From Caulobacterales bacterium 32-69-10 (GTDB taxonomy: Bacteria > Pseudomonadota > Alphaproteobacteria > Caulobacterales > Caulobacteraceae), in NCBI GenBank assembly GCA_002280485.1, contig NCED01000070.1:1-8795 (forward strand): DNA of 8,795 bases, in the 5' to 3' direction. This document shows, one piece after another, positions 1 through 5,448 of this stretch (position 1 is the first letter of the stretch; every line of letters starts with the position of its first letter). The translations under genes were made by a program, and so were the position numbers. The notes below the pieces were generated by a model, which made no database searches, was not told the DNA's origin, and was given only the letters and a program-made list of their open reading frames with translations.

Positions 1-612
1 GGAGAAGAGCGCCGCCGAGACCATGTCAAAGTATTGCTTGTCCACGCTCACGGTGATCGGCGGAGGGCTTTGATTGAGCAAAGTCGATTTCAGGTTATTT
101 GCAGTCGCCTCGAAGGCGGTGATCCCAACGGCTTCTGTCTTGATGCAGAGCAGAGCGTCGAGGGCATGATCGTAGATCTCCGCCTTTCGCTGTGGATCGA
201 AATAGCCCTTCGTATTCGCTAGGGTTGCACCGGTCGCGCCGCCGATGATTGCCACGTCAGGTCCCGCGCCAAGAGCTAGCGCGGTCACCGTACCTGCCGC
301 GACCAGAATGGCCGGCACCTCGAACCGCTGCCGCCCGTTAGCGACCGAGTGTGCCTGACACCGGTACACATAGATGAAGTTGTCGATCAGATTGCGAGCG
401 CCTTCGACGTTCTCGCCGATGCCCGTGTTCGTGGGTTCAATCTGCGCTAAACAAGAATTAATGGCGACCGCCGTCGTTTTACCTGAGGCGGTCTGGGGCG
501 TGAACGTCGTGCTGTTCTTAAGATTGACTACTGGCGGCGCGAAGCTGGTTGTCGCGCACCCGGTTGAGGTGAGCGCAAGCGCGCACACCGCCGCTATCTT
601 TACCGCTTTCAT
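1..612 (-). CDS. Putative lipoprotein of unknown function, 3' end cut by the window edge
   Basis: An open frame of 204 codons runs from an ATG at 612 down to base 1 with no stop. The protein begins MKAVKIAAVCALALTSTGC: a Lys-containing n-region, a hydrophobic core and a Cys at residue 19 in a loose lipobox (STGC), so I infer a lipoprotein exported by Sec and anchored in a membrane. Further Cys lie at about 54, 85 and 156. Residues 100-130 form a Gly/Ala-rich hydrophobic stretch (starts PAILVAAGTV) that could be a membrane or glycine-zipper segment. It is followed by a polar, probably helical part (FDPQRKAEIYDHALDALLC). A second in-frame ATG at 630 lies upstream, but starting at 612 puts the Lys-rich n-region at the N-terminus and leaves a G-rich stretch (GGGGG) just upstream. 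Codon use includes TTA, ATA and many A/T-ending codons, unlike the neighbours, which hints at a recently acquired or lineage-specific gene. I do not recognise the family. The frame is solid, the function is unknown. Confidence 0.72.
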   Translation of the reverse strand, partial: MKAVKIAAVCALALTSTGCATTSFAPPVVNLKNSTTFTPQTASGKTTAVAINSCLAQIEPTNTGIGENVEGARNLIDNFIYVYRCQAHSVANGRQRFEVPAILVAAGTVTALALGAGPDVAIIGGATGATLANTKGYFDPQRKAEIYDHALDALLCIKTEAVGITAFEATANNLKSTLLNQSPPPITVSVDKQYFDMVSAALFS

Positions 613-822
613 CGTGGACCCCCGCCCCATTTGATTAACGAGAGTGTACTTCGCGTTGCGCGGAGTCCAGATGCCCGGAAGAGTTGTTTGATTTTGCCAG
701 CTGCCTCGCTCCGCCAAACGCGGACGGGGACGGAGGCGCTAACGGATTCGCCGCGAGCGTAGAAACCTGCTCATCTTCCGGTGGAGCGGCGCGGGGGGCG
801 CGCCGGCGGCTTGGGGGATTCG
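613..822. other. Divergent intergenic region between two lipoprotein genes
   Basis: This 210-base gap separates the start codons of the left-edge lipoprotein (minus) and the next lipoprotein (plus), so it should hold both promoters. I cannot identify a convincing -35/-10 pair on either strand. It contains three GANTC sites (663-667 GAGTC, 745-749 GATTC, 817-821 GATTC), the CcrM methylation target in Caulobacterales. It also holds a G-rich Shine-Dalgarno-like GGGGGA at 813-818, four bases ahead of the ATG at 823. Confidence 0.4.
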
Positions 823-1578
823 ATGAGGGGTATGAGCGCCTGCGCTGTCGCGCTGGTCGGTCTGGCGGCCTGCAGCCAGGGCGAGGGGCCCGCGGGAAAG
901 ACGAAGGCGGTCGCGACAGGGCCCGCGGCGGTGTGCGCCTCGGAGGAGAGCGCTGCGACCCTGAAGAAGATCATCTTCGACAAGGCCCGTGACCTGGCCA
1001 GCGGCCCGTCCAAGCTGGCGATGTCGCGGGTGTCCGAGCTGTCCACGCTGAAGCTGGAGCGGCCTGTCGTCGACACCATCGACGAGGCCACGGGCAAGAC
1101 CAGCTGCTCGAGCCTGATCCGCCTGACCTTCCCGGTTGGGGCGATCCGATCGCTTGGGGCCGACAGCCAGACGTCGTTCGAAGGAACCTACACGGTCCAG
1201 CCGGCCGCCGACGGAAGCGGCATGGTCTACGCCCTGGTCGGGGCCAACCCGATCATCGAAGCGATCGGCTATTCGGACTTCGACGAGTGGGCCAAGCGGT
1301 ACGAGGCGGTGGCGACCCAAGCCGCCGCGCCGGCCGACACGACCGTCCCGACTGCGGTGAGCTCGCCGGCCATGGCCGCTCCGGTGGCGGTGGCCGCCAA
1401 TCAGGCGCCGCCCACGCGTGTCGCGCCCAGGCCGACTGCGGAACCCGCGCCGGCGACGCCGTCAGCGCTGCGCAGCCCCTACGCGGGGGACGACAATCAT
1501 GTCTGCGAGAACGGCGACCCGCAGGACCGCCGGACGATCGAGGCTTGCGACCGGCGGGACCTCGGGCAGAGCCGTTAA
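823..1578 (+). CDS. Predicted lipoprotein, conserved-hypothetical type
   Basis: A 251-residue protein. The frame is open from a GTG at 781, but I chose the ATG at 823: it follows GGGGGA (813-818) and gives a proper lipoprotein signal (MRGMSACAVALVGLAAC) with lipobox LAAC at residues 14-17. Ser at +2 suggests the outer membrane. Residues about 37-150 form one globular part (starts CASEESAATLKKIIFDKA) that contains PVVD, TCSSLIRLTFPVG and VQPAADGSGMVYALVG. I have the impression that similar lipoproteins of unknown function occur in Caulobacter and sphingomonad genomes, but I cannot name a domain. Residues about 160-215 are a Pro/Ala/Thr linker. The C-terminus has a short Cys-containing tail (DDNHVCENGDPQDRR, then EACDRRD) that stops soon afterwards, so it may be shortened. 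It is convergent with the small membrane-protein gene that ends at 1689. The coding call is strong, the function unknown. Confidence 0.75.
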   Translation: MRGMSACAVALVGLAACSQGEGPAGKTKAVATGPAAVCASEESAATLKKIIFDKARDLASGPSKLAMSRVSELSTLKLERPVVDTIDEATGKTSCSSLIRLTFPVGAIRSLGADSQTSFEGTYTVQPAADGSGMVYALVGANPIIEAIGYSDFDEWAKRYEAVATQAAAPADTTVPTAVSSPAMAAPVAVAANQAPPTRVAPRPTAEPAPATPSALRSPYAGDDNHVCENGDPQDRRTIEACDRRDLGQSR

Positions 1579-1688
1579 GCGCCGATGCCAGGCGGAATTG
1601 CGGACAGGATCGCGGCTGACGCCATCAGCATGGGCGCCACCGAATCCGGCCAGTAATCCTGCATTGAGCCAATACGCCCGGCGCCTAG

Positions 1689-1985
1689 TCATAGCCTGCT
1701 GACGATGGCGTCCTCGAGCTGGCCCGCCACCCAGTATTCGGCGCAGGCTTCGTCCAATTTTTCGACGTTGGCATTTCGCCCCCACCAGGACGGCGGCTCA
1801 CCTGGAAGTGTCAGCTGGCCCGCACGGATGCCTAAGAAGCACAACAGGCCCGCGATCGAAAATGCGAGCGCCGCGCCAGCCGCCAGGATCTTGACGAACG
1901 GCGCGCCCGTCGTCTCGACCCCAACCTGGGCCGACAAAGCAGCCGCCGCGAGCAGTAGGGCGGCTACCTGGACGACGCACCTCAT
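1689..1985 (-). CDS. Small membrane protein with two hydrophobic segments, unknown function
   Basis: A 98-residue frame from ATG 1985 to TGA 1691-1689. Residues 4-18 (VVQVAALLLAAAALS) are hydrophobic and could be a membrane helix or a cleaved signal peptide. Residues 31-53 (KILAAGAALAFSIAGLLCFL) form a clear membrane helix. The rest is a soluble tail with SWWGRN and an acidic C-terminal segment (EKLDEACAEYW). An alternative in-frame ATG at 2003 would add MRGRVR, but that codon lies inside a dispersed repeat. A GAGGGGG stretch sits about nine bases ahead of ATG 1985, so the shorter start is preferred. The gene starts 26 bases beyond the stop of the MFS gene on the same strand and may share its transcript. 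I recognise no family. The length, good codon use and paired hydrophobic segments support a real gene, but it is short. Confidence 0.5.
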   Translation of the reverse strand: MRCVVQVAALLLAAAALSAQVGVETTGAPFVKILAAGAALAFSIAGLLCFLGIRAGQLTLPGEPPSWWGRNANVEKLDEACAEYWVAGQLEDAIVSRL

Positions 1986-1995
1986 CCTGACGCGC

Positions 1996-2050
1996 CCCCT
2001 CATCCGTCGGCTTACGCCGCCACCTTCTCCCCCGGAGGGGAGAAGGGCAG
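1996..2050. repeat. Dispersed intergenic hairpin repeat overlapping the 3' end of the MFS gene
   Basis: The unit contains a small hairpin CGGC-TTAC-GCCG (2008-2019) and then a perfect 10-bp stem CCTTCTCCCC (2023-2032), loop CGGA, GGGGAGAAGG (2037-2046). From memory, the order 'CTCATCCGTCGGCTT..CGCC, CACCTTCTCCCC, GGGGAGAAGG' is a common short intergenic repeat in alphaproteobacteria. I could not search for other copies. It overlaps the last dozen codons and the stop of the MFS gene and carries the alternative ATG (2003) of the next gene. As a stem-loop at the end of a gene it could act as a transcription terminator or mRNA 3' stabiliser, though no U-tract follows on either strand. Confidence 0.65.
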
Positions 2051-3301
2051 GCGAGTAGGCCCGCGCCCGATGAACAGGGCCGCCCCGGCCGCGATCAGGG
2101 CCGCCGCGCCGGCCAGGACGAAGGCCTCGAGATAGGTCCCGGTCATGGTCCGCAGCACCCCGGCCATCAGGGCGGCGATGGCTGACCCGACCTGGTGGCC
2201 GGCGAAGATCCAGCCGAAGGCGATGGGGCCGTCCTCCTCGCCGAAGGCGGCGTTGGCCAGCTTGATCGTCGGCGGCACGGTGGCGATCCAGTCGAGGCCG
2301 TAGAACACCGCGAACAGCGACAGGCCGTAGAGGGTGAAGTCGGCGTAGGGCAGGTAGATCAGCGACAGCCCGCGCAGGCCGTAATAGGCGAACAGCAGGA
2401 CGCGGGCGTCGAAGCGGTCGGTCGCCCACCCTGACGCTGTCGTGCCGACCATGTTGAAGGCGCCCATCATCGCCATCAGCCCGCCGGCCGCCACCGCCGC
2501 CATGCCGTGGTCCGAGCACAGGGCGATCATGTGCGTCGCCACCAGGCCGCTGGTGGTCAGGCCGCAGACGAAGAAGGTGCTGGACAGCAGCCAGAAGTCG
2601 CGATGCTTCGCCACCCGGCCGAGGACCGCGAAGGCGGTCGAGATCGGGTCGCCCCGGCGGTGCTCGGCCGGCGGCGGGTCGCCGGGGATCGCGCCCCAGG
2701 CCTCGATCCCGGCGTTGGCCGGGCGCTCGGGCAGGAACAGCAGCACCAGGGGAACCAGCGCCCCCATGCCGACGGCCAGCCACAGCACCACCGGCCGCCA
2801 GCCGTCGCTGGACGCCACGGCGGCCATGGGCGGCAGGAAGACAAGCGAGCCGGCCGCCGCCGAGGCGGTGAGGATCCCGGTCATCAGGCCGCGGTGAGCC
2901 ACGAACCAGCGGTTGACCAGGGTGGCGGCGAAGACCATGGCCACGCCCCCGGTGGCCAGGCCCGACATCACGCCCCAGGTGACCACCAGCTGCCACGGCT
3001 CAGTCATGAACAGGCTGAGACCCGTGGCCAGGGCCATCAGGCCGAGCGCCGCGGCCATGGTGCGGCGCAGGCCGAAGTTCTGCATCGCCGCCGCGGCGAA
3101 AGGACCGACCATGCCGTAGAGGAACAGGCCGATGGCCACCGCCGCCGAGATCGTCCCCCGGTCCCAGCCGAACGCCTTCTGCCACGGGATCATCAGCACG
3201 CCCGGCGCCGACCGCAGCGCCGCCGTCGCCATCAGGCAGACGAAGGCGATGGCGAGGACGACGAAGGCGTAGCGCTGGCCGAACGGCGCGGTGCGGATCA
3301 T
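2012..3301 (-). CDS. Major facilitator superfamily (MFS) transporter
   Basis: A 429-residue inner-membrane protein with about 12 predicted helices in two halves: six between residues 11 and 190, a polar loop near 191-232, then six to about 412. MFS motif A-like loops are present after helix 2 (GLRRTM, 77-82) and after helix 8 (GWATDRFDAR, 291-300). The N-terminal RSAPGVLMIPW and the segment DWIATVPPTIKLANAAFG (337-354) recall the monocarboxylate/oxalate-formate-like branch of MFS, i.e. secondary uptake or export of a small organic anion. The substrate cannot be read from sequence. The start ATG (3301) fits the usual short N-terminal tail, but no strong ribosome site precedes it. The last residues (about 418-429, LPFSPPGEKVAA) are encoded by the hairpin repeat at the 3' end and are probably not ancestral. 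It is divergent from the MATE gene, with a second repeat between them. Confidence 0.9.
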   Translation of the reverse strand: MIRTAPFGQRYAFVVLAIAFVCLMATAALRSAPGVLMIPWQKAFGWDRGTISAAVAIGLFLYGMVGPFAAAAMQNFGLRRTMAAALGLMALATGLSLFMTEPWQLVVTWGVMSGLATGGVAMVFAATLVNRWFVAHRGLMTGILTASAAAGSLVFLPPMAAVASSDGWRPVVLWLAVGMGALVPLVLLFLPERPANAGIEAWGAIPGDPPPAEHRRGDPISTAFAVLGRVAKHRDFWLLSSTFFVCGLTTSGLVATHMIALCSDHGMAAVAAGGLMAMMGAFNMVGTTASGWATDRFDARVLLFAYYGLRGLSLIYLPYADFTLYGLSLFAVFYGLDWIATVPPTIKLANAAFGEEDGPIAFGWIFAGHQVGSAIAALMAGVLRTMTGTYLEAFVLAGAAALIAAGAALFIGRGPTRLPFSPPGEKVAA

Positions 3302-3387
3302 GGCTGCAGCCTGAGCTTAGCGGCGTCCCGCTCCAAGCCTGAAAGCGTCGTTTTCGGGCCCAGTCCCGACATTGCCTCTGTTCAGAT

Positions 3388-3547
3388 CCTCCCCAGGCCT
3401 CTTGTGGCCGGGGGAGGGGGACCAAACGAAGTTTGGTGGAGGGGGCTGCAGGGCGCCGCCAGGGCCAGCTTCACGCCTCGCGCCCTGCAGCCCCCATCCT
3501 CCGGCTTCGCCGAGTACTTCCCCTCTCGCGGAAGAGCGCGGGGGAAG
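3388..3547. repeat. Composite multi-hairpin intergenic repeat between divergent transporter genes
   Basis: Most of the 277-base gap between the MFS and MATE start codons is taken up by four consecutive inverted repeats. They are: CCTCCCCAGGCC (3388-3399) with GGCCGGGGGAGG (3406-3417), 11 of 12 paired; ACCAAAC (3421-3427), GAA, GTTTGGT (3431-3437), perfect; a 16-bp perfect pair at 3441-3456/3480-3495; and CTTCCCC (3517-3523) with GGGGAAG (3541-3547). A small CGGC-TTC-GCCG hairpin (3502-3512) sits in the last part. The tail (about 3495-3547) resembles the repeat at 1996-2050 (CATCC, CGGCTT, CGCCG, then TTC/CCC-rich stem). Frames across it are open by composition only, and I see no gene in it. 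It looks like a dispersed non-autonomous element or a mosaic of two repeat families. Confidence 0.65.
3441..3495. repeat. 16-bp perfect inverted repeat (hairpin core of the composite repeat)
   Basis: GGGGGCTGCAGGGCGC at 3441-3456 is exactly reverse-complementary to 3480-3495, with a 23-base spacer (3457-3479). Pairing can continue outward past a bulged A at 3496. It is the strongest stem in the window. It lies upstream of both divergent transporter genes, so in a transcript of either it would be in the 5' untranslated part. Confidence 0.8.
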
Positions 3548-3564
3548 ATCTTGGCGCGGCGCCC

Positions 3565-3570
3565 TATAAC
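3565..3570 (+). promoter_or_regulatory. Possible -10 element of the MATE gene, implying a very short leader
   Basis: TATAAC lies nine bases ahead of the ATG at 3579 and just outside the repeat. If it is a -10 box, transcription would begin within a few bases of the start codon, giving a leaderless or nearly leaderless mRNA. I see no good -35 hexamer 16-18 bases upstream. The AGGGG at 3571-3575 could instead be a ribosome site, so this remains tentative. Confidence 0.25.
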
Positions 3571-3578
3571 AGGGGCCC

Positions 3579-4889
3579 ATGACCCCCGTCCGCCGCGACC
3601 TGTTCGAACTGCTGCGCCTGGCGGGGCCGGTGATCGCCACCCGGCTGGGGGTCATGGCCATGGGCCTGTCCGACACCGTGGTCGTGGGCCGCTATTCCAC
3701 CGTCGAGCTCGGCTACATGGCCCTGGGCTGGGCGGTGACCGCGGTGGTGCTGACCACGGGGATGGGCCTGCTCTCCGGGGTGCAGGTGATGACCGCCCGC
3801 GGCCATCCCGCCGGCGCGGTGCTGCGGCGGGGCCTGGTCTACGCCTTATGGGTCGGGCTGGCGTCCAGCGCCGCCGTCTATGCGTTCGGCCCGGCCTTCC
3901 TGCGCCTGACCGGCATCGAGCCGGACCTCGCGGCCGGCGCCGGCCGGGTGCTGCGGATCTTCTGCCTGTCGCTGCCCTTCTCCCTGCTCGGGGTGGTGCT
4001 CTCGTCGTGGCTGGAGGCCCTGCGCCGGCCGGTCCTGGCCATGGCCGCCATGTGGTTCGCCAATGTCGTGAACCTGGGCCTGCTGCTCCTGCTGGTGCCG
4101 GGCGGGTTCGGCCTGCCTGCCTTCGGCGCGCTCGGCGCCGGCTGGGCCACCTTCGGAGCACGGCTCAGCCTCGTGCTGGTCGCCGCCGCCCTCGTCGCCG
4201 GCCTGCCGCAGGCCAGGGCGCTCGGCGTCTTCACCCGACCGGCGCGCGACAGGGCCGCGGAGGCCGAGCAGCGGCGCATCGGCTACGCCACCGGGGCGGC
4301 CTTCTTCGTGGAGACCGCCGCCTTCTCGGGCATGAACATCGTCGCCGGCTGGGTCGGCGGGCTGGCCGTGGCCGGCTGGGCCATCACCCTCAACGTCACC
4401 GCCATCATCTTCATGGCCCCGCTGGGCCTGTCGACCGCCGCCGGGGTGCTGGTGGCCAGGGCCTATGGCGCCGGCGACCACGCCGGGGTGGCCCGCGCCG
4501 GCGCCCTGGGCTTTTGCGTCACCGTCGGCCTGCTGGTGGTGGTCTCGGCGGCCGTGTTCGCCTTCGCCGGCCCCATCGCCGGCCTCTACACCACCGACCC
4601 GGCCCTGACGGCCCTCACCGCCGCGGCCCTGGTCCTCGGCTGCCTGTTCTTCGTCGCCGACGGGCTGCAGGTGGTCGCCGCCCAGATGCTGCGGGCCTGC
4701 GCCGACGTCTGGCTGCCCACCTGGGTCCAGATCGCCAGCTATGCGGTGGTGATGCTGCCCCTGGGCTATGTCCTGGCCGTTCCTGTCGGCTGGGGCCTGT
4801 CCGGCATCCTGTGGGCGGTGATCGTGGCCAGCTTCATGTCCGCCGGCCTGCTGGTCGCCCGCTTCACATCCCTGACGCGAACAAGCTGA
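3579..4889 (+). CDS. MATE-family multidrug/cation antiporter (NorM/DinF-like)
   Basis: A 436-residue inner-membrane exporter that would expel drugs or metabolites in exchange for H+ or Na+. It has two MatE halves (about 10-210 and 230-430) and about 12 helices. Family signatures are seen in order: LRLAGPVIATRLG with SDTVVVG (31-37); FFVETAAFSGM (242-252); MAPLGLSTAAGVLVARAYGA (279-298); and DGLQVVAAQMLR (361-372). D32, E245 and D361 fall where NorM proteins keep their three cation-coordinating acidic residues, so the protein looks functional. This match is by position and memory, not alignment. The length is typical. The ATG at 3579 begins right at the usual MATE N-terminus and follows AGGGG. 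Upstream lie the composite repeat and the divergent MFS gene. A BLUF sensor gene starts 33 bases after the stop and may be co-transcribed. The substrate is unknown. Confidence 0.92.
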   Translation: MTPVRRDLFELLRLAGPVIATRLGVMAMGLSDTVVVGRYSTVELGYMALGWAVTAVVLTTGMGLLSGVQVMTARGHPAGAVLRRGLVYALWVGLASSAAVYAFGPAFLRLTGIEPDLAAGAGRVLRIFCLSLPFSLLGVVLSSWLEALRRPVLAMAAMWFANVVNLGLLLLLVPGGFGLPAFGALGAGWATFGARLSLVLVAAALVAGLPQARALGVFTRPARDRAAEAEQRRIGYATGAAFFVETAAFSGMNIVAGWVGGLAVAGWAITLNVTAIIFMAPLGLSTAAGVLVARAYGAGDHAGVARAGALGFCVTVGLLVVVSAAVFAFAGPIAGLYTTDPALTALTAAALVLGCLFFVADGLQVVAAQMLRACADVWLPTWVQIASYAVVMLPLGYVLAVPVGWGLSGILWAVIVASFMSAGLLVARFTSLTRTS

Positions 4890-4922
4890 TCGAAGCTTTG
4901 CCGTTGCTGTAAGTCTTGGCGG

Positions 4923-5447
4923 ATGACCGATTCTGTCCCTGCACCGATCTTCCAGCTCGTCTACGTCAGCGACGTCTCGCCCGTCGCCGCCCTGACCCTC
5001 GAGGCGACGATGCACGAAATCCTCCTCGTCTCGCATCGCCGCAACGGGGCGGACCGGATCACCGGCCTGCTGATCTCCAATGGCGCGTGGTTCGTGCAGA
5101 TGCTCGAGGGTGAGGAGAACGCGGTGCGCGCCTGCTACGCTCGGATAGAGGCCGACGTGCGCCACGCCGCGCCGACTGTGCGCCTGCTGCGCCCGGTGGC
5201 CGAGCGGCAGTACAGCCGCTGGTCCATGTGCGGCCTGACCCTGTCGTCCCTGGAGGACCAGTTGCTCGGCGCGCCCGACATCGCGCTGGACATCCGACAG
5301 ATGGCCTCCGGCGCCCTCACCGCCATGCTGAAGCGGGTCGCCCACCGCTACGGGGCCGAACTCGACAGCCTGCATGCCAGTCTGGGGGCCGAGGTCGCGG
5401 CGACGCGCGACTGGGCCCAGGGCGGCGGACCGCCCCGCTGGGCGTGA
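4923..5447 (+). CDS. BLUF-domain blue-light photoreceptor, short form
   Basis: A 174-residue soluble protein. The BLUF domain, an FAD-binding blue-light sensor, fills residues about 9-105. The residues of BLUF photochemistry are all visible: Y14 (in QLVYVS), N41 (in RRNGADRITG), Q59 (in FVQMLEG), and W100 and M102 (in RWSM). These correspond to Tyr21, Asn45, Gln63, Trp104 and Met106 of AppA by motif position. The protein should therefore bind flavin and show the red-shifted signalling state. The C-terminal 70 residues are helical-looking, ending in a Gly/Pro-rich tail, with no attached GGDEF, EAL or cyclase domain. It would signal through a protein partner, as other short BLUF proteins do. 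The ATG at 4923 gives the normal N-terminus, preceded by GGCGG. The gene lies 33 bases after the MATE gene and ends one base before the stop of the convergent bpt gene. Confidence 0.92.
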   Translation: MTDSVPAPIFQLVYVSDVSPVAALTLEATMHEILLVSHRRNGADRITGLLISNGAWFVQMLEGEENAVRACYARIEADVRHAAPTVRLLRPVAERQYSRWSMCGLTLSSLEDQLLGAPDIALDIRQMASGALTAMLKRVAHRYGAELDSLHASLGAEVAATRDWAQGGGPPRWA

Positions 5448-5448
5448 G

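Noticed and set aside
1579..1668. 29-codon minus-strand frame (begins MQDYWPDSVAPMLM) in the gap between convergent genes
   Set aside because: Very short, no ribosome site I can defend, no recognisable family. It is simply the continuation of the small gene's frame after its stop.
1689..2996. 435-codon minus-strand open frame
   Set aside because: Only its last part is a plausible gene (1689-1985). The upstream part is an out-of-frame reading of the MFS gene joined through the repeat.
3388..3547. CRISPR array or Rho-independent terminators
   Set aside because: The hairpins differ from one another and are not regularly spaced direct repeats, and no U-tract follows any stem. The region lies upstream of both flanking genes.
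2507..4912. 801-codon plus-strand open frame
   Set aside because: It runs antisense through the MFS gene, across the repeat and out of frame through the MATE gene. Its product is a low-complexity Arg/Gly/His/Pro-rich sequence, an artefact of high GC content.
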